This document shows, piece by piece, positions 55,110-64,000 of a DNA stretch of 64,000 nucleotides. This stretch comes from Gimesia benthica. GTDB lineage: Bacteria > Planctomycetota > Planctomycetia > Planctomycetales > Planctomycetaceae. The position numbers and the translations under genes were made by a program. The notes beneath the pieces are model-generated. The model did no database searches. It saw only the letters and a list, made by a program, of their open reading frames with translations, and was not told the origin of the DNA. Each line of letters begins with the position of its first letter. The first letter of the stretch is position 1. The stretch is from contig NZ_CP043930.1 in NCBI RefSeq assembly GCF_009720525.1, forward strand, positions 1,895,501-1,959,500, written 5' to 3'.

Positions 55110-55826
55110 TTGACCGGCGTACTGGAAGTCATTGTCTTAACCACTCTGGCCGGGATCACCATTCCCATCGGAGGATTCCTCGCGCTGATCGAACGGATTC
55201 ATCCCCGCTGGCTGGAGGTCGAATTTCGACACTCTATCATCGCCTTCGGTGGAGGCGTCCTGCTGGCGGCTGTCGCGTTGGTTCTGGTCCCGGAGGGTAT
55301 TGCTGAGCAGCCCCCTCTGATCGCAGCGGCTGCGATTCTCTTTGGCGGCGTCTGCTTTATGAGCGTCGACCGCATCCTGGCGACCCACAAAAACTCAGCC
55401 TCCCAGTTAATCGCGATGCTGCTCGACTTTGTTCCCGAATCACTGGCATTGGGGGCCTCCTTCGCGACCAATGGAGAATCCGTCGGACTGCTGCTGGCCA
55501 TCCTAATCGGACTGCAGAATCTGCCCGAAGGCTTTAATGCCTTTCGCGAACTCAACAGTACTACCACCATGACGAAAAAATACATTCTGCCCGGTTTCTG
55601 TCTACTGGTCCTGCTCGGCCCCATCTCGGGATTAATCGGATACTATCTGCTGGCACTCGTTCCGCGGATGGTCGGCCTGATTATGCTCTTCGCCGCCGGT
55701 GGCATTCTGTATCTGACATTTCAGGATATTGCCCCCCAGGCCAAACTCGAACGTCGCTGGGCACCTTCCCTGGGCGCCGTCCTCGGCTTTGTCTTTGGAC
55801 TGATCGCACAAATGGTCATCGCCTGA
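55110..55826 (+). CDS. ZIP-family metal transporter-like protein
   Basis: A 238-residue membrane protein with about seven hydrophobic segments. The TTG start has GAGGA upstream. The usual ZIP metal motifs (HNxPEG in helix 4, HExPEG in helix 5) appear as DFVPESLALG and LQNLPEGF, so both lead histidines are replaced while Pro-Glu is kept. It could carry a different ion or have another function. A metal P-type ATPase gene follows 157 bp later. Confidence 0.75.
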   Translation: MTGVLEVIVLTTLAGITIPIGGFLALIERIHPRWLEVEFRHSIIAFGGGVLLAAVALVLVPEGIAEQPPLIAAAAILFGGVCFMSVDRILATHKNSASQLIAMLLDFVPESLALGASFATNGESVGLLLAILIGLQNLPEGFNAFRELNSTTTMTKKYILPGFCLLVLLGPISGLIGYYLLALVPRMVGLIMLFAAGGILYLTFQDIAPQAKLERRWAPSLGAVLGFVFGLIAQMVIA

Positions 55827-55983
55827 ATATCGACGTTTTTGCCTCAACCTCGACTTTCCCGCGTACTTTTCTCTGATACTCAGAGGACCTCTTTGCTGTG
55901 AGCTGCTATAATGCAAGCTGACTGGCAGCACAACATCCGCCGAGCTGTGCGGGCATTCTTCATCACAGATCAAAGGGTCCTCA

Positions 55984-57879
55984 GTGTCAGACTCCCCCTC
56001 TGCCTCTTCGAGTTCATCACTCTGGAAATCACTGGAAACCGTTATCGCGCTCTTCACGATTCTGATGATCGTGGTCTACCTCTGTCTGCGCTATGGCTGG
56101 AATGTTCCGGAAACAACCCAGAACATCCCTCTCTGGTCGGTCCTGCTGCTGGGAGGCACCCCCCTGGTCTGGGGCCTGCTGGTCAAAATGATTCATCGCG
56201 AATTCGGATCTGACCTGCTGGCCGGAATCTCGATCGTGGTATCCGTCATTCTGGGAGAGTATCTGGCCGGTTCCCTGGTGGTGCTGATGCTCTCGGGAGG
56301 TGAGGCGCTCGAAGCCTACGCGGTCCGCAGTGCCTCGTCCGTCCTTCAGGCTCTCAGCCGCCGTATGCCCTCCATCGCACATCGTAAAACCGATTCCCGC
56401 ATCGACGACATCGCACTCGATCAGATTCAGATCAACGATACGATCGTGATCTTCCCCCATGAGACCTGCCCCATAGATGGAACCGTGCTCGAAGGGCACG
56501 GCGTCATGGATGAATCTTATCTCACCGGTGAACCCTATATGATGTCCAAGACGCCGGGATCGCAGGTCCTCTCCGGGGCCATCAACGGAGAAGCGGCCCT
56601 GATTGTCCGCGCAGAGAAACGGGCCATCGACTCACGGTATGCCAAAATCATGGAAGTCATGCAGGCTTCCGAACAACACCGCCCCCGGATGCGGCGACTG
56701 GCTGACCGACTGGGAGCCTGGTACACGCCCCTCGCGGTTCTGATTGGCATCGTGGCCTGGGTGTTGACCGGCGACCCGGTCCGCTTCCTGGCGGTGATGG
56801 TTGTTGCTACTCCCTGTCCGCTACTGATCGCCATTCCGGTCGCGATTATCGGTTCAATTTCTCTGGCAGCACGCCGGGCAATCATTGTCCGTGATCCAAC
56901 ATCCCTCGAAACCGCAGATACCTGTCGGACGATCATCTTCGACAAAACAGGCACATTGACCTACGGCGAACCGCAACTCACCGAACAGATCTACGCGCCC
57001 AACATGAATGCGGATGAGGTCCTCTCCCTGGTGGGTAGTATCGAGCGGTTTTCCAAGCACCCGCTCTCGCAGGCCATCCTGGATGCCATGCAGGAGGCCC
57101 GGGCCGTCGTGCATGAAGCGACCGAAATCAGCGAGCCTCCCGGGCAGGGCCTCAAAGGCACGGTCAACAGCCATAGTGTCGAGATCACCAGTCGCAAAAA
57201 ACTGCTGCATCAATACCCCGATCTGGAATCAGAGCTCCCCGAACAGGTCGGCGGTCTGGAATGCGTGATTCTGATCGACAATCAATATGCAGGGCTCTAT
57301 CGGTTTCGGGATACGCCCCGCACCGATGGCCTCTCCTTTATCAATCACCTTTCCCCCAAGCATCACTTTGGCAGGACGATGCTGGTCTCCGGAGACCGGG
57401 AATCAGAGGTCCGCTATCTGGCCGAACAGGTCGGAATTCAAGAGGTCTATTTCAGCCAGAGCCCTGAGCAGAAACTGGAAATCGTCAACCAGGAAACAGC
57501 CCAGGCGAATACCATCTTCGTGGGGGATGGCATCAACGATGCCCCCGCACTCGTCGCTGCGACTGTAGGCGTCGCTTTCGGGCAGAACAGCGATGTCACT
57601 ACGGAAGCCGCCGATGTGATTGTGATGGACAGTTCGCTGCAGAAAATCGATGAATTCCTGCATATCAGCCGTCGTATGCGTCGCATCGCCCTGCAGAGCG
57701 CCATCGGCGGCATGGCGTTGAGCATGCTGGGCATGTTACTGGCAGCCGCCGGTTATCTCCCACCGGTTGCAGGTGCGATCAGCCAGGAAGTGATTGACGT
57801 TCTGGCGGTGTTGAATGCCCTGCGCGTGGCCCTGCCTCCCAAAGCCCTGATCGATTTCAAACCGGGAGAACTGGACTGA
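55984..57879 (+). CDS. heavy-metal (P1B) P-type ATPase without N-terminal metal domain
   Basis: A 631-residue ion pump. The GTG start has AAGGG upstream. Key elements are the phosphatase loop YLTGEPYM, the membrane metal motif TPCPL (276-280), phosphorylation site DKTGTLT (Asp320), nucleotide-domain HP in SKHPLSQA and hinge [10 protein letters not shown]. The TPCP motif replaces the CPC of copper and zinc pumps and occurs in less-studied P1B groups. There is no heavy-metal-associated N-terminal domain and no C-terminal extension. The cargo cannot be deduced. Confidence 0.88.
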   Translation: MSDSPSASSSSSLWKSLETVIALFTILMIVVYLCLRYGWNVPETTQNIPLWSVLLLGGTPLVWGLLVKMIHREFGSDLLAGISIVVSVILGEYLAGSLVVLMLSGGEALEAYAVRSASSVLQALSRRMPSIAHRKTDSRIDDIALDQIQINDTIVIFPHETCPIDGTVLEGHGVMDESYLTGEPYMMSKTPGSQVLSGAINGEAALIVRAEKRAIDSRYAKIMEVMQASEQHRPRMRRLADRLGAWYTPLAVLIGIVAWVLTGDPVRFLAVMVVATPCPLLIAIPVAIIGSISLAARRAIIVRDPTSLETADTCRTIIFDKTGTLTYGEPQLTEQIYAPNMNADEVLSLVGSIERFSKHPLSQAILDAMQEARAVVHEATEISEPPGQGLKGTVNSHSVEITSRKKLLHQYPDLESELPEQVGGLECVILIDNQYAGLYRFRDTPRTDGLSFINHLSPKHHFGRTMLVSGDRESEVRYLAEQVGIQEVYFSQSPEQKLEIVNQETAQANTIFVGDGINDAPALVAATVGVAFGQNSDVTTEAADVIVMDSSLQKIDEFLHISRRMRRIALQSAIGGMALSMLGMLLAAAGYLPPVAGAISQEVIDVLAVLNALRVALPPKALIDFKPGELD

Positions 57880-57909
57880 TCATTTCTGGATCAGCTTACC
57901 GGTGAGAAC

Positions 57910-58974
57910 CTACTGGGCTTCGAAGCGAACTTCAGGAATCCCCTTCTGCCAGGAAATCACGTAGCGACCGTCGGACGTGGGATAGACGACATCCTGTTTC
58001 AGCTCAATGTCGGTGGGTGAACTTCGTAATCGATACTGCGGTCGTCCCGGGATGATAAACTCTCCTCCCAGTTTCACAATCATCTGCGTGCGATCACCGA
58101 GTGAATGCCCGATCGATTTGAAAATCTTGCCATCCAGATCGTTTTCCGTCACAAACTTCGCGGAAACATCCAGGCCGGCTGCTTTCATATTCTGAAACAT
58201 GTCCCGCGCGTCTGCATACGGACAAGTGGTATCCCCGCTGCCATGGATGATCAGAATCTTCGTTTCATGTCCCCGGGCCTTCATCAGTTTCAGATGATGC
58301 GGGTTGCCCAGATAACGAATCTCCTGGCCGCCAGGCGTCAGGTAGTCGGGAGAATGGGGATCCTTACTGTAGCGGGCATTCAGGCTGCTCCCCCCTGGCA
58401 GATTGTATGCGATGTCATCACTCAACCGGGGCATACCACAGATATCAACCACGCCGGTAAACGTATGCGGTGCGAATTTATTACACATCAGGGTGACATT
58501 CCCGCCCCCCGATCCCCCGGTCGCATAGATCCGTTTGTCGTTGAACGGAATCTGCTTGGCCTGTAATCCCTGAAAGACAAACGCCAGCGCCCGCAGCGCA
58601 TCAATAGCCTGCAGGTAACCGAAATCGTAAGGAGCTCCGGACTGGTCTTTCCACGAACCACTCTGCAGATAGTCCACGGAGATCGCAATCACATTGAGCT
58701 CTTTGGTCAGTACACTCGGATTGCCGGCTCCCGAAGTATTCGTTCCGCCCCAGTTATGCAGGTTGAGAATCAGCCCCGTCTCTTTATTCACCTGCTGCAG
58801 ACTTTTACCGGGATAGTAAATGTAGACTTTGACTTCACGCGGCCCCGGCTGAAACGGCCACTCCTGTGTTGCGATCGTGACCGTGCCATCCTTGTCCGGC
58901 AATTCTGCGGCCTGCACAGCGAGGTTCCAGAACAGCACACAACATAGACACAATATAGACAGACACCGGTTCAT
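57910..58974 (-). CDS. exported alpha/beta-hydrolase (esterase/peptidase-like)
   Basis: A 354-residue protein with a signal peptide (LSILCLCCVLFWNLAVQAAE). The fold shows LILNLHNWGG, the nucleophile elbow ATGGSGGGN, the acid in LIIHGSGDTTCPYAD and the histidine in SIGHSLGD. The elbow with GGSGGG resembles prolyl-oligopeptidase and PHB-depolymerase-type families; substrate unknown. Monocistronic; its 3' end lies 30 bp from the ATPase gene end. Confidence 0.8.
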   Translation of the reverse strand: MNRCLSILCLCCVLFWNLAVQAAELPDKDGTVTIATQEWPFQPGPREVKVYIYYPGKSLQQVNKETGLILNLHNWGGTNTSGAGNPSVLTKELNVIAISVDYLQSGSWKDQSGAPYDFGYLQAIDALRALAFVFQGLQAKQIPFNDKRIYATGGSGGGNVTLMCNKFAPHTFTGVVDICGMPRLSDDIAYNLPGGSSLNARYSKDPHSPDYLTPGGQEIRYLGNPHHLKLMKARGHETKILIIHGSGDTTCPYADARDMFQNMKAAGLDVSAKFVTENDLDGKIFKSIGHSLGDRTQMIVKLGGEFIIPGRPQYRLRSSPTDIELKQDVVYPTSDGRYVISWQKGIPEVRFEAQ

Positions 58975-59125
58975 CGTTCAGTCAACCTCAGTAAGTGAAT
59001 TCATCAGATTGCGAGCCTTCAGAGCAGTCAGCCCCCTCTCTCACTTGACGCTGACTCTTCTATCGATCATCGTGAACTGGCTGGCTCGAGTCAATCCCGC
59101 CCCCTGCTTTCAGAGGAACCTGCTG

Positions 59126-60268
59126 ATGACTGCACTCCCCACCGCCGAACCCCGGGAACTGAACCTGGATCCGGAACGGCTCAAACTGGCGCATCAACTG
59201 CTGAAAGAATGGACGGACGCCGGCGATATTCCCGGCGCTGCCATCGTCGTCGGCCGCCATGGAAAAATGGTCGAACCAGTCTTCTTCGGCAAACAGGGGC
59301 CGGAAAGAAAAGCAGAACCGATTCGCCAGGACGGAATGTTTCTGCTCGCATCGATTACCAAACCCGTCGTTTATATGAGTGCCCTGCGTCTCGTCGAACG
59401 TGGCCAGCTGGTTCTCTCCAATCCAGTCACGCATTACATCCCCGATTTCGCAGCGCACCATAAAGAATCAATTCTGGTCCACCACCTGTTCACACACACT
59501 TCGGGAATGCCTGATATGCTCTCGAACAATGTGGAACTTCGCCAGTCACTGGCCCCCCTGGATAAATTTATTAACGGGGCCATCTGTGACACGGTTCCCC
59601 TGTTCCAGCCTGCGGGCACCAGCCTCAGCTATCAGAGCATGGGCACGTTAATCGTGGCTGAAATTGTGCAGAGACTCACGCGCAAAACGATCGCCCAGCA
59701 CGTTCGCGATGAAATTATCAAACCTCTGGGCCTCAACAGCACCTGGCTCGGACGGGGCGATTTTCCCCGTGAGCGACTGGTGCGGGTCGAAACGCCCGAG
59801 TACCAGGCCGGTTCTCATTTCGGCTGGAACAGTAAATACTGGCAGGACCTCGGTGTCCCCTGGGGAGGGATGTTCGCTTCTCCCGCAGATATGGCGGTCA
59901 TCTGCCAGTGCATGCTTAATTATGGAGAAGTCCAGGGAACGCAACTGCTCTCCCGCTCCATGGTCGAGATGGCCACGACTAACCGCCTGGATGACTATCC
60001 CGATCTGCCCGAATCAATCCGCCGCTCCCAACCGTGGGGGCTAGGCTGGAGATTGAACCATCCGGGGCAAAGTGGAAGCTGGGGCAACCTGCTCGACCGC
60101 AGCGTCTTTGGACATACTGGCGCGACAGGGACCATGGTCTGGATGGATCGTCGTCGTGACGGTTTTGCTGTTCTACTTACAACAGCGATCCGCTCGCGTG
60201 CTCCCTGGCGACTGGTGCAGCTTTCAAACATCATCGCATCTGCATTCATTGAACCCGCGAATCTTTAA
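59126..60268 (+). CDS. beta-lactamase-fold serine hydrolase (class C-like esterase)
   Basis: 380 residues from the ATG at 59126, with AGAGGAA upstream; the open frame extends further 5' but lacks a ribosome site. Motif 1 is SITK (Ser76, Lys79), motif 2 is YQS (Tyr169) in place of YxN, and motif 3 is HTG in place of KTG. This combination is usual for esterase or D-aminopeptidase-like relatives rather than antibiotic-resistance enzymes. No clear signal peptide. It stands alone. Confidence 0.83.
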   Translation: MTALPTAEPRELNLDPERLKLAHQLLKEWTDAGDIPGAAIVVGRHGKMVEPVFFGKQGPERKAEPIRQDGMFLLASITKPVVYMSALRLVERGQLVLSNPVTHYIPDFAAHHKESILVHHLFTHTSGMPDMLSNNVELRQSLAPLDKFINGAICDTVPLFQPAGTSLSYQSMGTLIVAEIVQRLTRKTIAQHVRDEIIKPLGLNSTWLGRGDFPRERLVRVETPEYQAGSHFGWNSKYWQDLGVPWGGMFASPADMAVICQCMLNYGEVQGTQLLSRSMVEMATTNRLDDYPDLPESIRRSQPWGLGWRLNHPGQSGSWGNLLDRSVFGHTGATGTMVWMDRRRDGFAVLLTTAIRSRAPWRLVQLSNIIASAFIEPANL

Positions 60269-60566
60269 CAGCGCTGGGAAATCTAACCTGCGAAAACTCT
60301 GATACGTTAAAGTCGACCGTGTATTCATTACGATGGAGAGAAAAATAAAGAAACGTTAAACATTGCCTGTTTCACTTGGGATAAGATAGCCCGTCTGGGT
60401 TCCACCTGCCTTGATTTGGCCGCAGTTCCGTTTTTTTTCAGAATAGAAATTGATCAATTCCCATTCATTAATCACACTATTGAACTATACTGAGTCATCA
60501 ACCTGACTTAGCAGCTCCTCATCACGCAGCAGACATCTTTAGCATATCAGATTCCAGGCATTGTTT
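60269..60566. other. leader region of the oxidase operon
   Basis: 298 bp without a gene. AT-rich toward the right; it must contain the oxidase promoter. No convincing -35/-10 pair or operator was identified. Confidence 0.4.
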
Positions 60567-61541
60567 ATGAACTCTGTGATTCCTGTTCTTGACCCCGCGT
60601 CGCCACAGGCAGAGGCAATCAACAACTTGTTTCTTCAAGTCTTATTGATCAGTGCCGTCATCTTTGCGATTGTGACTGGGCTGATCCTGATTGCCATTTC
60701 GAAAGGCCGCCGCCGCCAGACACTTCCCGATCAGAATTTTGGCAGTGAAAAAGCAGAAATCGCCTGGGTCATCGGCCCGGTCATCATAGTACTCTGGCTG
60801 GTTGCCATCAGTGCGAACCTCGTCATCACCCTCAACGCCATACCCGATGTGAAACCACAGAGCGCAGACAACGCCGAGGAAGTTCAGGATGTCGAACTGA
60901 TTATCACCGGACACCAGTGGTGGTGGGAGGTCGAGTATCCCAAAGCGGGCGTGATCTCCGCGAATGAAATTCACATCCCTGCCGATCCCAAACGGAAATT
61001 TCGCATCCGCATCAACTCGGATGACGTAATCCACAGCTTTTGGGTCCCTCAGCTGGGCCCTAAGATTGACGCCATCCCCGGACGGGATAACTACCTCTGG
61101 CTGCAGGCCAGTAAGCCGGGCACTTATCAGGGCCGCTGCTCAGAATACTGTGGTGCCCAGCATGCCTGGATGAACTTCTTAGTCATCGGTGAGAGCGAAG
61201 AAGAATACCAGAAGTGGATCGCCGGACAACAAAAGAAACCCGAAGCGACAACGCTGATCTCCCCCCTGGCCATGGCTGGTCGAGAATACTTTTTCAAAGC
61301 GACCTGTCCGCGGTGTCATAAGATCGCAGGCACCTCAGCCCAGGCCATGATCGGCCCCGACCTGACTCATTTTGCGACGCGCAGCGAAATTGGTTCAGGC
61401 GTTCTGACCAACTCCACTGAGAACCTGACCCTCTGGCTCAAAAACCCCCAGGCGGTCAAGCCCGGCTGTAAAATGCCCAACTTCAAGCTCAGTGAACAGA
61501 ATCTTAAACAACTCGTAGCCTACCTGGAGACACTCAAGTGA
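60567..61541 (+). CDS. ctaC: cytochrome c oxidase subunit II with fused cytochrome c domain
   Basis: About 324 residues. Two N-terminal membrane helices are followed by a cupredoxin domain with aromatic HQWWWEVEYP. CuA ligands are visible: His in DDVIHSFW, then Cys191, Glu193, Cys195, His199 and Met202 in GRCSEYCGAQHAWM. A C-terminal cytochrome c domain carries CPRCH (247-251) and a likely Met ligand in GCKMPNF. This makes it a caa3-type subunit II accepting electrons from cytochrome c. The stop overlaps the next start as GTGA. Confidence 0.93.
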   Translation: MNSVIPVLDPASPQAEAINNLFLQVLLISAVIFAIVTGLILIAISKGRRRQTLPDQNFGSEKAEIAWVIGPVIIVLWLVAISANLVITLNAIPDVKPQSADNAEEVQDVELIITGHQWWWEVEYPKAGVISANEIHIPADPKRKFRIRINSDDVIHSFWVPQLGPKIDAIPGRDNYLWLQASKPGTYQGRCSEYCGAQHAWMNFLVIGESEEEYQKWIAGQQKKPEATTLISPLAMAGREYFFKATCPRCHKIAGTSAQAMIGPDLTHFATRSEIGSGVLTNSTENLTLWLKNPQAVKPGCKMPNFKLSEQNLKQLVAYLETLK

Positions 61542-63769
61542 CGACAGGATCTGTTGAACAAGCCGACTATACCAGTCTCGAGTCCCCCGCGAACTATACG
61601 CGGCTACTCGACTGGGTCAGTACGCTGGATCATAAAAAAATCGGCATCATGTACATCCTGACTGCCGTGTTCTACCTGGGGATCGGCGGTTTCGAAGCCC
61701 TGTTGATGCGGATTCAGCTTGCGCTGCCCAATAACACGTTTCTTGGGCCGAAAATGTTCAACCAGTTATTCACGATGCATGGCACCACCATGGTTTTCCT
61801 GGTGGGCATGCCCGTACTGACGGGGTTTGCCAATTATTTTGTCCCCCTGATGATCGGTGCCCGCGATGTCGCCTTTCCACGTCTGAACTCGTTCGGCTTC
61901 TGGATCTTTTTCTTCGGGGCGGCTCTGCTGCACTTCAGCTTTCTGACGGGTTCTGCCCCTAACGCTGGCTGGTTCAACTACGTTCCCCTTTCCACCAAAG
62001 CTTACAGTTCCCTGCAGGGAGTCGACTACTGGATTATCGGTCTGCTACTCATGGGGATTGGCTCCGTTTCGGGGGCGATCAACATCTTCGCCACGATTAT
62101 CAGCCTCCGTGCGCCCGGCATGAGCCTGCAGCGGGTCCCGCTGTTTGTCTGGATGATGCTCATGCAGGTGATCCTGATCATCCTCGCACTGCCGGCACTG
62201 AACTCGGCCCTGGCCATGCTGCTCATCGATCGCTGGCTGGGCTCCGCCTTCTTCGATCCCAGTCGCGGCGGTTCCGCAGTACTCTGGCAGCATTACTTCT
62301 GGATCTTCGGTCACCCCGAAGTCTATATTCTGATTCTGCCCGGCTTCGGTATGATCAGCGAAGTGATTCCCGTCTTCTCCCGCAAACCCATCTATGGTTA
62401 TACCTTTGTCGCTGCTTCCTCTGTGGCCATCGTCCTCCTCGGATATGGAGTCTGGGCGCACCACATGTTCGCCGTCGGCCTGGGCATGTATGCAGACATC
62501 TTTTTTGCCGTCGGTTCGCTGCTCATCGCGATCCCCACCGGTATTAAAGTCTTTAACTGGACAGCCACCCTCTGGGGCGGGGAAATCAATTTCAACACAT
62601 CTCTGCACTTCGCCGTCGCGTTTCTGCTGCAGTTTGTGATCGGGGGGTTGACCGGCATCATGTTCGCTGCGGTCCCCATCGACTGGCAGCTTACCGACAC
62701 CTATTTCGTCGTCGCACACTTTCATTATGTACTCATCGGCGGCCTTGTGTTCGCCCTGTTCTCTGCCACTTATTACTGGTTCCCCAAAATGACCGGCCGG
62801 ATGCTCAACGAGCGACTGGGGCTCACCCAGTTCTGGCTCTGGGTCATCGGATTCAACATGACCTTCATGGTTCAGCACTTCCTGGGCATGATGGGCATGC
62901 CTCGCCGTGTTTATACCTATGCAGACAATCCCGGCTGGGCATTGCTGAACGGAGTCGCTTCCCTGGGAGCCCTCTTCATGGCCGTTGGTACGCTGGTGTT
63001 ACTCTGGAATATCGCCGTGAGTCTCAAGCGAGGTAAAATCGCCGGCGACAATCCCTGGGATGCCTTTACCCTCGAATGGGCAACCACCTCCCCTCCGCCC
63101 ACAGAGAACTTTGAAACGGTTCCCGAAATTAAGAGCCGGCGTCCCGTCTGGGATCTGAATCATCCCGAAAGCGCAGACTGGAAAGCAGAATCCACACCCG
63201 AAGACAAAGGCCGCCGTGGCAATCTTCCCAAGATCGCCGCCTGGGCATTTATCGCTTCGGAAGCGGTCTTCTTCCTGCTGCTGCTGGTCGCCTATGTGGT
63301 CTTCAATACCCGCAGTGCGGAAGAGGAAGTCACCTCTGCCGTCCTGAACGTCAAACGGACCGGCATCTTCAGCCTGTTCCTGATTTCCAGCAGTGTCACC
63401 TTCTGGATTGCAGAACGTTTCCTGAAACGAGGGATGCAGAAAGCATTCAATATCTCCCTGGGACTGACGATCCTGCTGGGCATCACCTTCCTCTGCGGTC
63501 AGGCCTGGGAATACACCGGGCTGCTGATGGATAACATCACCATCAATACCGACCTGTTTTCAGCCACATTTTTCACCGTCACCGGCTTTCATGGAATCCA
63601 CGTGACCGCGGGTGTGATCGCCCTGATCGTGATGCTGATCCTGGGCCTGAAAGGCAGCCTGACGGCCCGGAAATCAAACGTGTTCGCCGCCGTCGGCGTC
63701 TATTGGCATTTCGTCGATGTCGTCTGGATTGCCGTCTTTGGAATTATTTATCTGGGACTTCTCCAATGA
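61538..63769 (+). CDS. ctaD: cytochrome c oxidase subunits I and III fused
   Basis: A 743-residue membrane protein with a GTG start. Residues 1-~500 are subunit I, with heme and CuB ligands in TMHGTTMVFL, HPEVYILILPGFG, WAHHMF and VAHFHYVLIG. After a ~60-residue hydrophilic linker comes a five-helix subunit III-like part, beginning AAWAFIASEAVFFLLLLVA and containing VTGFHGIHVTAG. Fused I/III subunits are known from some caa3 oxidases and need no separate ctaE. The stop overlaps the following start as ATGA. Confidence 0.93.
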   Translation: MTTGSVEQADYTSLESPANYTRLLDWVSTLDHKKIGIMYILTAVFYLGIGGFEALLMRIQLALPNNTFLGPKMFNQLFTMHGTTMVFLVGMPVLTGFANYFVPLMIGARDVAFPRLNSFGFWIFFFGAALLHFSFLTGSAPNAGWFNYVPLSTKAYSSLQGVDYWIIGLLLMGIGSVSGAINIFATIISLRAPGMSLQRVPLFVWMMLMQVILIILALPALNSALAMLLIDRWLGSAFFDPSRGGSAVLWQHYFWIFGHPEVYILILPGFGMISEVIPVFSRKPIYGYTFVAASSVAIVLLGYGVWAHHMFAVGLGMYADIFFAVGSLLIAIPTGIKVFNWTATLWGGEINFNTSLHFAVAFLLQFVIGGLTGIMFAAVPIDWQLTDTYFVVAHFHYVLIGGLVFALFSATYYWFPKMTGRMLNERLGLTQFWLWVIGFNMTFMVQHFLGMMGMPRRVYTYADNPGWALLNGVASLGALFMAVGTLVLLWNIAVSLKRGKIAGDNPWDAFTLEWATTSPPPTENFETVPEIKSRRPVWDLNHPESADWKAESTPEDKGRRGNLPKIAAWAFIASEAVFFLLLLVAYVVFNTRSAEEEVTSAVLNVKRTGIFSLFLISSSVTFWIAERFLKRGMQKAFNISLGLTILLGITFLCGQAWEYTGLLMDNITINTDLFSATFFTVTGFHGIHVTAGVIALIVMLILGLKGSLTARKSNVFAAVGVYWHFVDVVWIAVFGIIYLGLLQ

Positions 63770-64000
63770 GTTCATACTTCGATCTGACAAGCGAATTATG
63801 GAAATGGAACTCGCCGATCTGGCTCCTGGTGCTGGCCCTGACCGGCCTGTACCTCGTCTGCCTGCGCGGACAGTCAGGCAAACAGATCGCCTGCTTTGCC
63901 CTGGCGCTGCTCACGCTGGCACTGGCCTACGTCTCTCCCATCGGCGTGCTTTCTGACGGTTACCTGTTCAGCGCACATGTCATCCAGCATCTGGCCCTGC
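63766..64000 (+). CDS. ctaG: cytochrome c oxidase assembly factor CtaG, partial at right edge
   Basis: The first 78 residues are present (MSSYFDLTSELWKWN ...). Three hydrophobic segments and the family motif LFSAHVIQHLAL identify CtaG (caa3_CtaG), an integral membrane protein involved in CuB assembly. It continues beyond the window. It is translationally coupled to the fused oxidase subunit. Confidence 0.85.
   Translation, partial: MSSYFDLTSELWKWNSPIWLLVLALTGLYLVCLRGQSGKQIACFALALLTLALAYVSPIGVLSDGYLFSAHVIQHLAL

Noticed and set aside
57873..57895. Terminator hairpin between the ATPase and esterase genes
   Set aside because: Only a 6-bp CTGATC/GATCAG stem without a T-run; too weak to call.
58877..59125. 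5' extension of the serine hydrolase
   Set aside because: It covers the control region, has no ribosome site, and AGAGGAA stands directly before the ATG at 59126.
59126..60268. Antibiotic-resistance beta-lactamase
   Set aside because: Motifs 2 and 3 (YQS, HTG) and the absence of an export signal fit esterase-like relatives better.
1..64000. tRNA or rRNA genes
   Set aside because: No cloverleaf with the conserved T-arm sequence and no rRNA-like stretch was recognised on either strand; a covariance search was not possible.

Overview
The window reads as chromosome of a marine-type planctomycete, most like Gimesia (formerly Planctomyces maris). The basis is established knowledge of gene families: three PSD1 (DUF1549/DUF1553, planctomycete cytochrome c) plus DUF1501 gene pairs, three DUF1559 prepilin-like proteins, an ECF sigma/FecR pair and many secreted hydrolases. 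The genus is inference; no rRNA gene or other marker is present.

Layout. 1-4556: a lysine-degradation-like trio, with a saccharopine/lysine dehydrogenase and an ALDH7 aldehyde dehydrogenase facing away from a VOC-like protein that may act later in the same pathway. 4557-6027: two copies of a ~413 bp repeat block around a small membrane-protein gene. 5997-12865: minus-strand operon of ECF sigma factor, FecR-like membrane protein, PSD1 cytochrome and DUF1501 protein. 12866-18094: small orphan gene, SGNH hydrolase and esterase separated by REP/BIME-like repeats. 18115-26184: FAD oxidoreductase divergent from a GntR regulator, two sialidase-fold proteins and a PQQ-propeller protein. 26396-29032: EF-hand protein, lipoprotein and DUF1559 protein. 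29787-35860: hybrid histidine kinase, frameshifted ceramidase-like hydrolase, and a DapA-family lyase plus threonine-synthase-like pair divergent from a second GntR regulator. 36062-38584: DUF1559, lipoprotein and sialidase-fold genes. 38735-49208: two convergent PSD1/DUF1501 operons, one with a TIM-barrel isomerase and one with an esterase. 49618-58974: DUF1559 and lipoprotein, ABC exporter, frameshifted di-heme peroxidase, ZIP-family protein, P-type ATPase, esterase. 59126-64000: beta-lactamase-fold hydrolase, then a caa3-type oxidase operon (subunit II with cytochrome c, fused subunits I and III, CtaG) cut by the right edge.

The least explained signal is the repeat system. Five full ~191-193 bp copies of a paired-hairpin element are present, plus partial copies. 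Stem bases covary between copies. A second repeat of degenerate TTCGTG units ends within a few bases of the stop codons of four minus-strand genes. Two genes, the ceramidase-like hydrolase and the di-heme peroxidase, need a one-base correction to read through. Those are either sequence errors or real lesions.
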